From assembly GCA_949825025.1 (NCBI GenBank), contig OX463778.1, forward strand, positions 15,834,171 to 15,898,170: 64,000 nucleotides of DNA, written 5' to 3'. Under the pieces are notes generated by a model. That model was not told where the DNA came from. It saw only the letters and a program-made list of their open reading frames with translations, and searched no databases. Below, in pieces: positions 41,709-53,257 of the stretch (its first letter is position 1; every line of letters begins with the position of its first letter). The DNA comes from Siphlonurus alternatus. Lineage: Eukaryota > Arthropoda > Insecta > Ephemeroptera > Siphlonuridae. The translations under genes were made by a program, and so were the position numbers.

Positions 41709-41858
41709 ACGCGTGATGCATCCGTGCGAAGTCGCAGTTCAAAGTAAGAAATTTAGTCCTTGATGACGTCACAACTCAATGCTAATCGGTGCTAGCTGTG
41801 AGTTGTGACGTCAGCAAGGACTTTCTTTACAGCACGACTTCGCACAGACGCACCGCGC
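41709..41858. mobile_element. Palindromic MITE, family H, with two CRE cores
   Basis: GTGCGAAGTCG near 41724 pairs with CGACTTCGCAC near 41835, and GTCCTTGATGACGTCACAAC pairs with GTTGTGACGTCAGCAAGGAC. TGACGTCA occurs in both arms (41764-41771 and 41806-41813). No duplication was determined. It abuts the 5' end of the LINE fragment, and the open frame entering the LINE starts in its right arm. Confidence 0.78.
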
Positions 41859-41864
41859 GCAGGT

Positions 41865-42200
41865 AAAACACAGTATATAAAACACAAACAGCTCAAATTA
41901 AATGAAAGACGGAATATGCATGCGCTTTGTTTAGTATATAAATCAATCTATATAAAAGAAAAGCTCCCTGAATACCTGTCGCAGATTATAAACAAACTGA
42001 CAAGTACAAATAAAAAAGACACCAGATCGAGAAACTCTTCACTCCTCTGCATTCCGCATCATCGGATTGCAAGATACAATAAGTCGTTCACCGTGAGTTA
42101 CTCTAGAATGTGGAATGAACTGCCATCAGTGATTAGGGACTTACCCTCCCTGTCACGATTCAAGCAAGCGTTACACTCTCGTCTACTAGCCAGTCAGTAA
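41865..42200 (+). pseudogene. LINE ORF2 C-terminus (reverse transcriptase polyprotein fragment)
   Basis: About 112 residues are open. The segment ends with an aromatic-basic region, SFTVSYSRMWNELPSVIRDL, then SRFKQALHSRLLASQ and a stop. The W-N-x-L-P...I-R...FK..L pattern is the conserved C-terminal region of insect and vertebrate LINE (CR1, Jockey) polyproteins, downstream of the polymerase domain. Upstream are LNERRNMHALCLVYKSI-type residues, also usual there. The catalytic polymerase and endonuclease domains are missing, so it is not functional. The ATG at 41805 belongs to the neighbouring MITE and is not a real start. Confidence 0.85.
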
Positions 42201-42925
42201 CCTATTAGATTCAGAATGAATGAAGGAATGGATGTGTGTGTGTGTGTGAAATATAACCTTTAAAAAATACCGTACTATACCGAGAATTTCTGAGAAACTA
42301 TTAAAAATAAACTTATAATTATGAACTGTTTAAAATTCATAAAATTAATGAACAAATAAATACCAGCTCTTATATAAATGGTAAATCAATAATTCTGTAT
42401 TTAATCCATATGGATGTTAATTTCAAGTGTATTATTTTATATCTGTCAGTTTAAAAATTGTGTATTCTATACTAAAAATACTTGAAAGTGTTTACAATTA
42501 GGTATCATACATGTGTGTTGTTTATTGTGTGACAGTGTAATAATGAACAGTGAAGTGTTGTGTTGTGATAAAAGCATCAAGAAATACTGGACACGTAAAA
42601 AACAAGAACAAAAACAAAAAGAAAAAAAAAAATGAAAAAAAAAAAAATACAAAAATACAAAAATACAAATATAATGAATCAGTGCATATAACTTTTTCAT
42701 CTTTGGAGTTTATTTTATTCAATTTATTTAATTAAGTACTTGTTAATTGTAATTTTTAACAACTTATCACTGGATTTGTTTCAAACTTTTGTACTATTCT
42801 TAAATTCTTATATCTAATGTAATAACATTGTAAAACTATTGGTTAGAGATAAAAAAGGCATTCATGCCTTAACTCTCGCCATGTAAAGACGTTTAAATAA
42901 AATAAATAAAATAAATAAAAATAAT
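41865..42925 (+). mobile_element. 5'-truncated non-LTR retrotransposon (LINE) 3' end
   Basis: It comprises the end of a reverse-transcriptase polyprotein (to 42200), about 640 bp of 3' untranslated sequence, a small hairpin AAAAGGCATTCATGCCTT at about 42854-42873, and a tail of TAAATAAAA-type repeats (42893-42925). This order is typical of CR1/Jockey-group elements; the clade is inferred. 5' truncation is the normal product of target-primed reverse transcription. Target duplications were not located. Confidence 0.85.
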
Positions 42926-43515
42926 ACGAATGTTAATTATAAACTTGAGCAACACTTAATGTCTGTTTAATTTGTAATTTGAGGCCTGTATACCTTTGAC
43001 GGTCATTTTCCATAAGTTAACATGTAAATCAACCAACTGTCCAATGTTTTTCCTTTCACGTAACAGACATTACACAACAATACTTTGTTTACTAACAACG
43101 AGCAGAAGACTTTGGACTAAATAAATAGTTTAGTGTTTATTAGTACTTTTACAAGCTGTTGATCTTTTTCTACTGCGTCGCAAAAGCATGACTTAGGGTT
43201 AACAACGAGAACAACTCATTACAAGTCTTGGTGAGTTTATTAATCTCTGGTTAAGTAACAGTGACTTCACAAAGTCAAACACACAGTTGTTGCGTCGTTT
43301 CTTTGAGCCCGTTACACGGTCAACAATTTCCAGAAGGTGAAATTTTCATCAAAAAGCTTTTGATAAATAAACTTACTGTTAGATTGTTTTGTCATAGCTT
43401 ATAATTTCCTATACATATATTAACATACTTTCATTAATCTCACTGTCTACATTTAAAATAACACATCTACGCATATTTTCCTTCACGCATACGGAAATTT
43501 TAGACAAACAAATAA

Positions 43516-43517
<2 letters not shown>
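42926..43517. other. AT-rich intergenic DNA
   Basis: No gene, RNA or family could be supported. Confidence 0.55.

Positions 43518-43574
<57 letters not shown>
43518..43574. repeat. (TC)n microsatellite
   Basis: About 28 TC dinucleotides; opposite orientation to most arrays in the window. Confidence 0.97.
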
Positions 43575-43577
<3 letters not shown>

Positions 43578-44537
43578 CTTACGTAATTCAACATGATGTA
43601 TTAGTGTATGGTGTAGTATAATTATTATTTTACAATAGTACTTAAGCAATACTTTACCCGAGGATAATTATATATTTTCTAGTATTTTTATGTAAATAAT
43701 TTTTAATATAATAATATAACGATTTGTTTTTGTTTGATTTATAAATTTGATTATTTGAATTATACATGACGTAATCCATGATGTTGTATGTAATATGCAG
43801 TCAGTGGTTGAATGTAAGAATTGAATGAGAGTGAAATTATTATATAAATTTAATCGTCTAGAATTAAAACTCGTAAATTTGGTGTTAAAATTCCAGTTAA
43901 AATTGAATTGTAACTTAATCAAGAACAAAAAATCAAATTTAATTGTTGAGTACTTTAGGTCTGTTTGTAAATCCATAATCAAATAGGAATGTAAAACTTA
44001 ACAATTAAATATCTCCACAGATTTTTAAATTTTCAATACAGTGTTACATGAGGCAAAATGCTTTTTTTATTTGTTATGAAGTGGTTTTGTACAATTTGAA
44101 AATTTCAAAAGTACTTTTTTGGTTCATTCGTTGACTGTGTATTTATTAACAGAGAGCATACAGAATAACTTCTGAAGCGTGTATCACGACATTTTCTGAC
44201 AGTGTAATCCCAGGGGGGTTTCATCTCTCCTCCGGGTCTCAGAGAGCGAGGTAAGATTGTGCTCTCTGCTCCATCTTGATAAATGACGAGCTGCAACATT
44301 GACTTGAGATTGTCCCCACTGTGCCTTTCAAATAAATGAAAATTTATACCACACCCCGAGTATAATGCAGCAATGTATTAAACTAACATCAACTTTTTGT
44401 GTACACTTTTCAAAATTGAATCTCTTTTCAAATTTTAATGTATTTTTATTATTAGTTTTAAATTTACACTAGAAAAAATATTATAGAGCAATCATTCTCA
44501 AGCAAAGATTATATTAGCTAGAGAAAGTTCACTCTTA
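43575..44537. other. AT-rich intergenic DNA
   Basis: 43575-44100 is featureless. About 44105-44340 is a little more balanced, with a 64-codon minus frame I cannot assign. Confidence 0.5.
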
Positions 44538-44870
44538 AATGGACAACATACATGAAAATTTTTTACTGCAGAAATGAATAGAGGGTACCAAATTATGCTA
44601 CTCTGAATTCTTTCTGATTTTTTTGAGACCCAGAACTATTTTTAAATAATTATTGAAAGTGCGGCCACGCCCCCTGGAGTCGTCAATAGGCGTTCAGTCT
44701 CTATCCTTTTTATTAAGGCTGCAGGGGTGCCAACTGAAATCACAGGACTTTCAATAATTATTTAAAAATAGTTCCGGGTTTAAAAAAAAATCTGAAAAAA
44801 ATCAGAGTAGCATAATTTGGTACCATCTATTCATTTCTGCAATAATTTTTTTTCATGTATGTTGTCCATT
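44538..44870. mobile_element. MITE family D copy 1 (complete)
   Basis: A 333-bp palindrome with termini AATGGACAACATACATGAAA and TTTCATGTATGTTGTCCATT. Inner arms AATAGAGGGTACCAAATTAT, AGACCCAGAACTATTTTTAA and AAATAATTATTGAAAGT all have inverted partners. The centre (GCGGCCACGCCCCCTGGAG) is GC-rich. Other copies are at 30317 and 61279. Confidence 0.88.
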
Positions 44871-45211
44871 ACTTAGAATTAATTTAGATCAGAAAATCAT
44901 GGAATTATTTTATTAAATTTTATAATATAATAATTGTATAATTTATCCAAAAAATAGAATTTCTAAGTTGAATACAATAAGCAAATCAAAGCAAGAAAAT
45001 GATTTGTACTATATTACTATTATGATGAGTAATGAGATAATAATGAGGTATTAAGTAATAATACCAGCCTCTTCGACAAAGCTAATGACAAAGTAATTTA
45101 TCGACAAAAATGTATTTTTTATTGCACATTTTAAAAGTTTAGAAAAAAATAACAATTTCCGTTTTTTTCTCTAGTGCAATATATTTTAAATATTGATAAT
45201 TTTTCAATCAT
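44871..45211. other. AT-rich intergenic DNA
   Basis: Nothing could be recognised. Confidence 0.55.
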
Positions 45212-45305
45212 GGTGGTACTAAACCGCTAATCTGCCATCATCAGCAGCCAATCACATGACTACAGAGTTTATGACGTCATGATTGGCAAATCAGGAAGTA
45301 CCACC
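45212..45305. mobile_element. Small MITE, family L, with a CRE core
   Basis: GGTGGTACT and AGTACCACC are perfect inverted ends. AATCTGCCATCAT and ATGATTGGCAAATCAG pair inside. TGACGTCA lies at 45272-45279. Single copy found. Confidence 0.65.
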
Positions 45306-46514
45306 CTAATTAAGAAACATCCAGTTTTTTTAACAATTAGTTCCTGTGTTGCAATTTATAATATATAAAATAATTCAGATTATATAGCTAGCTTAAATTT
45401 CAAGTAAACTTTAAATTTGAGCAATCAGAATAAATTAAAAAAAAAACACCGATATGGTTATTATGCATTATTTAAAAAAATTACCATTGGATAAAATAAA
45501 TAGATACATAAGCTGGACATTAATTTAATGAATTAGACTTTCAACAGTTTGAACCTTTTGTGTTTACTGACTTAACCACAAATACAAAATCGAAATTTAT
45601 TATAAAATTTAATCATTAATATCAAACATTAATTATTAAATTTATTAATAATTGATCAATATAAAATATAAAATTAATAATTATGATTAATTTTCTATTA
45701 TGACATGAAATATTGTTTACAATAATAATAAAATTAATGTGACAAATAATAAAGCATGATCATGTTATTATATATTACATAGAGAGATTATTTATTTTTA
45801 AATTATTAATTTTAAACACCATGTAATAATATGTTTTTTTATTTTTATTTTATATCTAGATTACATACGTTTGCCGTGTAATAATATTTGTTGTAGCTCA
45901 TTAGAGACGGCCGCCTGACAAGCCCCCCCTCCCCCTCTTCACCACGTGTATGTTCTGTATTGACCCGGGGTGATTATTGTCAACCCTATGCCATTTAAAC
46001 CACAAACACCATAACACAGACGAAAAAAAAAATAACAACACATAAAAGTTTGTACTTAAAAAACCAACATAATAAACATTAGATTTTTTTATTTATTGCT
46101 ATCGTATAAATTAAGCTTGTTTGATTAAATACCTAATACAAAAACATGTTCAATGATAATATACTATATGATAGCATATTTTTTATAATAATATTAAAAT
46201 ATAGTAAATATATAGTTATTTTATTATTAATATTTATGACGTGTTAAACACTTTAATACTCGGTAAAGATTATAGTTTCTATATTAATACAGTATGGCTT
46301 TTATCATCCTTTGATCATCAAGCTCTCAGATATTAACAATAATAAAATGAAGTAATTTCTAAATTATATTATATTTGTATCAGAATCATTAAAATTAATA
46401 TCAATTAAATTAATTTGAAAACACGTACTACTTACTCTAAAACCCCCCACATATTATGTTTCATCGAGTACATGATGAAAGAAAGTCTCTTTAAAAAAAT
46501 TCTTGGAGTGGACA
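45306..46514. other. Very AT-rich intergenic DNA
   Basis: Only A/T-rich sequence, apart from a C-rich run (CCCCCCCTCCCCC) near 45922-45937. No gene. Confidence 0.55.
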
Positions 46515-46519
46515 TCTTG

Positions 46520-46700
46520 AGACTATGGTTGGTGATTTTGTTTGTTAACCTCCGCACGATTTTCTTCTCGGCAATTGCTCATCTTTGCCGCAGCTCTAAT
46601 TGGGCTCTGCGGGCCTCTGGAGCCCGACGATTGATGAGCAGATCTGCCGGCAACGACAAGGCCCTCGCCCAACGACCTTACATGCAAATTTACGTCTGAC
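46520..46700. promoter_or_regulatory. GC-balanced island with octamer and homeodomain-like motifs
   Basis: GC content rises well above the flanking AT-rich DNA for about 180 bp. It holds ATGCAAAT (POU octamer) at 46682-46689, CGATTGATGAG near 46628 (PBX/HOX-like core) and CTAATTGGG near 46596. Open frames exist on both strands but neither looks like a known protein. A conserved enhancer is a reasonable guess; the motifs are short and cannot prove it. Confidence 0.35.
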
Positions 46701-47504
46701 GTGACTCGCCTCACACTCAGCATAATTCTTAATAATTGCTCATTATTTTATACAAAAGTTTTATAACTTCATTTTCAGTATTTTAATAAAACCTTATTAC
46801 TAATAACTTTGGAGATAAATTTATTTTTTGTTACTTCTTATGTGTGAATTTTTGAAATAATAATTTAATATAGCAATATATTGTATATATAATTATATAT
46901 TATATTATTACATAATCAATACATTAATTGTTATATACAGCAACACTTAATTATATTAGTTAGGTGTTGTATAATAATGCAAATATAATAATATTATAGA
47001 TGCAATATTATTTAGTTTCATTTGTGTTGCATTTTATTTTCATAAAATTTTCCTACTATGTCTCGCATGTTGCATATCTGTAAGGAGTAAATAACTGTCA
47101 ATTTCCATTTGAAATGTTCAATTAATTTAAAGCAATGAGTGAGCACAAATTATGTAAAGTATCAGTTGCTGCTATATCGTGAATAATCATTACATTACTG
47201 CGCACTAAAATGATGGTATTAAATTGTGAAATTGTTTTTTTATGCGCATAGAAAAACAATGATTCAATGGTATCAGTAATCATCAATCCAATATCATGGA
47301 TTTTGTTTCGAATATAAAACAAATTATAGTATTATTTGATAAGAATTTGATTGAGTTATAGTATATAGTATGAAATAGCTAAAATATATTTTTTTTTACG
47401 CGTGAAAAGATTTTATTAATTCATTTAAATTTTTTAATACTGCGCAAAAATCTTTCTCTCGAAATTCAATTCAATTTTTTTTCCTGGCATATAAAAGAGT
47501 GTTA

Positions 47505-47670
47505 TATTCTTGTATCCCCAAAGAGTTGCTACTGCTGCAGCTCCATTTCGCGAAGCCTGACGGTAACATTTGACCGCGCTCGGCTGCTCTTTCCTCCCAA
47601 CAAATAACAAAGCCTCACCAAACGTTCTGCTCCCATTCCCCTTCACGTAACAATGCAACCGAAACATGAG
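47505..47670. other. GC-balanced island, unknown
   Basis: A compositional island with a 77-codon minus-strand frame (MFRLHCYVKGNGSRTFGEAL at its start) but no splice sites or domains. Coding or regulatory status is open. Confidence 0.3.
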
Positions 47671-47892
47671 AATAACGATAATACGGAAACACAGTCATGC
47701 AATTTTTGTATTCTAACTTCTCCTGGGATTAATAAAAATATTCATCTTTAAATGGAGAGAAAAAAAAAAAAGAAAAGTTTTTTCTGATTGTTATGATCTT
47801 AAGGAGTAGAGAAAGGTTATATATAAGAACTTATAAGGAAAACGTTTTTCTTAGTAGTAACTTCAATCTGTTAACCTTGAAGTGTAGTGGTT

Positions 47893-47993
<101 letters not shown>

Positions 47994-47994
47994 A

Positions 47995-48240
47995 AATTGC
48001 CACGCGATCATTCTGCCAGTGTTTCTTTCTCTTTTTTCCCTTCAGGCAACGTCTCGCCTCCAATCCATCATCTCAAACTGATGAAGTTTTGGCCACGTGC
48101 GTTATCGCTTGCGAATTCCACGTGGTCTGATAAACATGTCACTCTCTTAAAAGGTCGCTTGCGTGCCTGCCCGCGTGGCTCTCTTACTTTGTCAATATCA
48201 AGGGGTGGCCGTGATATTGATATCACTTGTCAAATAATGC
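47995..48240. promoter_or_regulatory. Balanced island with two CACGTG E-boxes
   Basis: Palindromic E-boxes CACGTG occur at 48094-48099 and 48119-48124, followed by GTGCCTGCCCGCGTGGC near 48152-48180. This is dense for AT-rich DNA. The sequence directly follows the (GA)n array, which in arthropods can bind GAGA-type factors. There is no convincing coding frame; an enhancer or promoter is inferred. Confidence 0.35.
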
Positions 48241-49279
48241 ATCTTTTTTGAGACATATTGATGGGTGTGATTTATAATGGTAAGATAATCAGATTTCACA
48301 CTAACAACGGTTAACTTCAGCATAATGGCACTATAAACCTGCATGTTAATAAGCCTTTATGAATTGTGGCAAATTAAAAAATATAATAAAAATTGATGAA
48401 TTTTAATATTATTACAAATATACAGATTAAAAATTAAAAAAAAAATACATTGTTACAGTACGTGGGAGATGCATTCACTGTTTTTTATAAAAATATAAGG
48501 TATAATTATTTATTTATTTTGTATTACGTGCCAGCAAGAAAAGCAATTAAAAATAGATTCGTAAAATTTTTATTGCGTGCGCTCCTCCACAAAGGTATTT
48601 AGACCTCCCTGCTTTCTTTAACAACAGCAAAAATCAATAACGTGTTGACCTCCCAAACTACAAACCTTCAGCAGCAGCATTGCTTGTCTCTTTGTACAGA
48701 TAAGGTGGTTCACTCTCTCATGAGCATGGGTGTACGTAATCATTTAACTTAAATTACGATATCAAATTATATTAAAATTGTTTCTAGCTATACTTCTTGG
48801 AACTCAAGAAGTCTTTCCTTTTTCTTATATAACTCTAAACGTAATAAATCATAACTTTAGACTGAAACTTGAACATTTATATTTAGTTTCATTTAATGAA
48901 TATATTAAGAACAACAATTTAAGACATTATCAATCTTTAGAAAAAACAACAACAACACGTAATTCTGAACTTAATTTAAGAACGTTCTTTCTTTTAAAAT
49001 ATATTACAATTTTTTCCCCCTTAAAATTAAAAGAAAATGCAACTAATTTTGCACTTTTTCTTAATTTTTTTATATAAATCTTACGTAAATGTGGTGTAAA
49101 CAAAAGAAATATTTACTTTGCTATCACAGATTTTTTTTTTTAATTGGTTCATTATATTTTATTTGTTTATTTTCGTAACTGTGAATAAAGTAATTGATAT
49201 TGTCAGTGAACACAGCTGTGCGTATAAAATGATAAGGAAGATAGATATCATTTTGATTGTACCAAAAAAGAGGATAAAG

Positions 49280-49530
49280 ATCGTTATAAAAGGGTCTCTA
49301 AGTGCCGGGAAAATCGAACGGTGGCTTTTTTTCATAAATTGTCCCGCGAGACTCCCCCGTGCTTTTTTTTTTTTTTTTACTCTCCCCCAATTTGCGCCGA
49401 CTCGTAGACTGCATGTACCAGCTGACCCTTCGAGGCAGACAAACAGCTTAGCACCGAGGACCCTTATCGCCCCTTGCCACGCCAGTCTGCGATTCTTTGA
49501 GCTGTAATTATGTAAGAGCAATACGCTGCC
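49280..49530. other. Balanced island, possible exon or regulatory element
   Basis: GC-richer than the flanks, with 125- to 129-codon frames on both strands that share the same DNA, so at most one could be real. There is a T-run near 49363-49378. I recognise no protein or splice site. Confidence 0.3.
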
Positions 49531-49763
49531 TGTCAATTGTTATGGTCTTTTACTTCTCAGGAAGTAAGATGGTCAAGTCGACAATTTGCTACTGAAATAA
49601 AATGCTGAACCTGACGATAACACTTGATGGGATTTTCTTGCAAAATAATCTTTTTTTTTATGGAACCCGTCCTACTTTTCTTGTACGAGAATAAAAAATA
49701 AAATCAAAATTGTATTGTAATTTAAATTGATATAACCTGTACAGGTATAAAAAAATTATAATT

Positions 49764-49895
49764 CAGGGGGGTCTTCAAATAACACCACTTAACCTAAACT
49801 TAGCCTAAGACTGTCTTAGCGCAACAATAAAGAATGCGCTAAGACTGACTTAATTTTAGGATTGTTGTAATTTGTGTTATTTGAAGACCCCCCAG
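49764..49895. mobile_element. MITE family M (CAGGGGGGTCTTCAAAT termini)
   Basis: Ends GGGGGGTCTTCAAATAACAC and GTGTTATTTGAAGACCCCCC are perfect inverted repeats. Inner CTAAGACTGTCTTAGCGC and GCGCTAAGACTGACTTA also pair around a short centre. No duplication resolved. Confidence 0.85.
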
Positions 49896-50214
49896 AACTT
49901 TATTATATTAAATTATTTAAATAATAAAGTCTTCTAATTATCTTTCATGAAAATTAAACCATCTGGACTGACTAATTATGGTACATTACTTCTCACAGTG
50001 CGTTTCATAATATCAAGCAAAAATATTAATTTCTGGTCTGAGTCTGAAGGACTTCTATTTTACTGCCAATCATAATTATCTAAGACATGCAAAAAATAAA
50101 TGTAAAAAAAAAAAAAAGTATCTCATTTAATTAATGTTCTAAATTACATTGTGTAAAATAAACACATCGAGAGTAGAAAAATGCAAAAATAAACAAATGA
50201 AATAACTTGACATA

Positions 50215-50512
50215 GATTCAAATCTATTAAAAGGCAATTGTACACGCGCATTCTACTGTGTAAAATAAAAAAAATATTGCGTCAATGAATACAGTATTAA
50301 AATACATTCTACTTTGTTGTATTTTAAAATGTATAGAAATAGCTTGACTTAAATAAGAATTAAAATTATGGATGATTCAAATCTATTAAAAGGCAATTAT
50401 ACACGTGCACTATATTGTGGAAAATTGAAAAATTATTGCGTCAATGGTCAATGATTCTCAATGAATAAATAGTATTAAAATACACCCTACTTTGTATTTT
50501 AAAATATACAAT
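50215..50512. repeat. Diverged direct repeat, two units of about 160 bp
   Basis: GATTCAAATCTATTAAAAGG starts at 50215 and again at 50374. ATTGCGTCAATG and AGTATTAAAATACA follow in the same order in both. A local tandem duplication of unique AT-rich sequence. Confidence 0.75.
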
Positions 50513-51875
50513 TTATATTGTAAAGCCATTTCTAATCATCATTTCCATTAAGTTGAGTAAGTAGTTTTGCAACGATTATCATGCTATCATGAACAGTACA
50601 CATATATATGAAACTAGGACACTGCATGGTATAAACAGCTGACAGTGGTAAAGTACCAATAAATCTGATGTGTACCAACCGTATTACGTTCTCAATGATA
50701 GCTTTACTTTACATCATGCATGGGCTTTTAAACTACAAAATAGAAAATCCGCCACCGTAGCCATCAAACATTGATACAGTAGCCACCACTGTGTTTTATT
50801 TTCTCTCCCCCCGGTTGAATGACAACCTATATCATAGTTATACATTTCACAAAGGATGAGGAAATTACTTCAACATGTGATGTTTATGACATAAATATCA
50901 CATCAATATTTTTTTTTTACTACTTTATTCAAGTATATGTTGTGACAGATTGTTTCTTTAATAAAAATATCAAATAGTCTATCTAATGCTGAAAGGTTTT
51001 TAGATTAAATTTTAAAGTATTCAAGCAGAGAAGGGAACAAATTTTCACAGTTTTTTTTTTAGATTAAAAAGCAATGGATAACCCAGGATAACAAAGATAA
51101 TTTACTTTCACTAAACCTTGCAAAAATGAACGAACATATGAATAATTATTTACTGCGCAGTGTTTTAAAAAAAGTTTAGAATTACAAAAGGTGTTTGTTG
51201 TCTTCATTGCTCCATTTTTTATTATTTTTATCAATACTTTTAAACGTGGACACATGTAAATTATGAACAGTATAAAATGTTAGCAAGTCTTAGTAATTTC
51301 TTGCTTGTTATTATTTCTACCTTACAGTATAAATATAACATTTTGAGGGAAATCTACCCTTGCAGATTAGCTCACATTTCCTTAGGTTTCCATAATTATG
51401 TTATGTTGGCTATACTGCACTGGTGGTATAATTTAAACAACATTAGCCTGTTTAATATGTTTTGCACATAATTTGGGTTTAAAAGCACTTTACGATTATA
51501 ATAGATTATAGTTATTATTATATTGTAATTATCTGTATTTTCAGTACCTACAAACAAATTTATAAAATCATTTTCATTATATTTAATTTATTACATTATT
51601 GCACCGTTGGTTGTTGTGGTTAACCAAAAGTTTATTCACAAAATCACAGTTACATAACCCCAAACTTTCAGTTGTGATTATTTAGTTTGTGAATTCTATA
51701 TATTATATCATGCAGAAACAGATGGAAGCAGTGCAGAGATGTTTTGCTAATCATGCGCTTTCTAGTCTATATATTCGTTCTGGCTTAGCACAGTCAGCAA
51801 TAGTGGGAATGTCGGTATAAGGGCTATATTCTTATCATGCGACCGCACGATGTCTGCAGGGGGGTGTAGTCCTAA

Positions 51876-51877
<2 letters not shown>
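50513..51877. other. AT-rich intergenic DNA
   Basis: No gene or family could be supported. Confidence 0.55.

Positions 51878-51930
<53 letters not shown>
51878..51930. repeat. (TC)n microsatellite
   Basis: About 26 perfect TC dinucleotides. Confidence 0.97.
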
Positions 51931-51936
<6 letters not shown>

Positions 51937-53131
51937 TCCTCTCTTCCCACAATGTGTACACAAATAGTCAGAGTTTGTTCAGGCCTACTAGATCCTAAAT
52001 TGACAAACTTCAGATGCTGCTAAATCCTCTCTTCTCTAAAATTGAGTTGTTCTAGAGATTGTGCTTCTGTATAATCTATACCACGCTAGTTGCTGCTGTG
52101 ATTATTATGTTCAAAATGTACAAAAATACGAAAATTCTACATCAGTTATTGTCAAAATGGTATTCATTTTTAATAAAAAAATACATATGTGTATATGTAT
52201 GTGGTAGAAAATAAATTTAATTCTGGTTCAATAATTTTAGTACCTATATAATATGTAAAAAGCGAATTTTATACTATAGTAAAACTAACAGCTCAGCTTC
52301 CTCCTCATTTTTAGTATCCTAATAAATGGTTTTGACATTTAAAAAAAATATATATTCACATTAAATTTATGAAGCGAGCATAAAATGAAAGCTTATACAA
52401 AAGGGTAAAAGCTATAAAATTGTGCCTATGTTATTTTTTATTTGTTAACCCTAATAACAATTTAAAACGCATCAGTAATGAATGAATAAAGTATAATAAT
52501 ACAAAAAATGTGAAAACCCCTACTAACAGAATCAGCGCTCTTAATTGTGGCTTTCTCCATTTATCTGGTTGAGGGCCGGTCAGACGGTCGCATTTTGATT
52601 CATGCGGCGTCCCCTACAGTGGAGAACCCGAAGTCAGTAAACACTCGCCTTGCAAGCCAACAGTAGAACGCTAATAAATCGTCGTAGTCACAAACGCTGG
52701 TCGACTACTGCTTTGGACAGAACAAATTTAGGACTTAAAACAATTGTTCTACTTTATTTGCGTAGATACGAAATTTTCCCATTTATTTTTCTTCTTTTTT
52801 TTTTTTTAAAAGAAAATAAATATACTTAATTTACTACCCAGAATAACATTAAAAAAGGGGGGAATAAAACGTGGTAGAAAAATAAACAAACGTAATGCAG
52901 TTTATCGAATCAATGATATGCTAACATCGTTTACGAATCAGTAAAACAGTGGAATTAAATTTCTTAATTATTTTATGTACGCAGAGAAATAAAAAGGCGG
53001 AAGAAAATACATGACATAGTTCTACTTTTCATTTTAATTTGTTCTTCTCCGTTACGCTGTATTTTATGGGAATGATTTGCCATACTTTACTACTGTAAAA
53101 GAAACAGGTTGGTAAAATAAATGGTAAAAGT
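51931..53131. other. AT-rich intergenic DNA
   Basis: 52555-52720 is slightly GC-richer, without a clear signal. Otherwise A/T-rich. Confidence 0.5.
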
Positions 53132-53257
53132 AAGCATTCACAAAGTCTTAAGGCCACATTTAAGGCTCGATAATTTAAAGCTTGATTTTAGACGTGTTTT
53201 TTAGACCCAAAATTTCTGATCTTAAATTATTGAGCCTTAAGGCTTTGTGAATGCCCC
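53132..53257. mobile_element. MITE with GCATTCACAAAG termini (family B-like)
   Basis: AAGCATTCACAAAGTCTTAAG pairs with CTTAAGGCTTTGTGAATGCCCC. Inner GGCTCGATAATTTAAAG pairs with CTTAAATTATTGAGCC. Only the terminus is shared with family B; the interior is unrelated. Confidence 0.75.
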
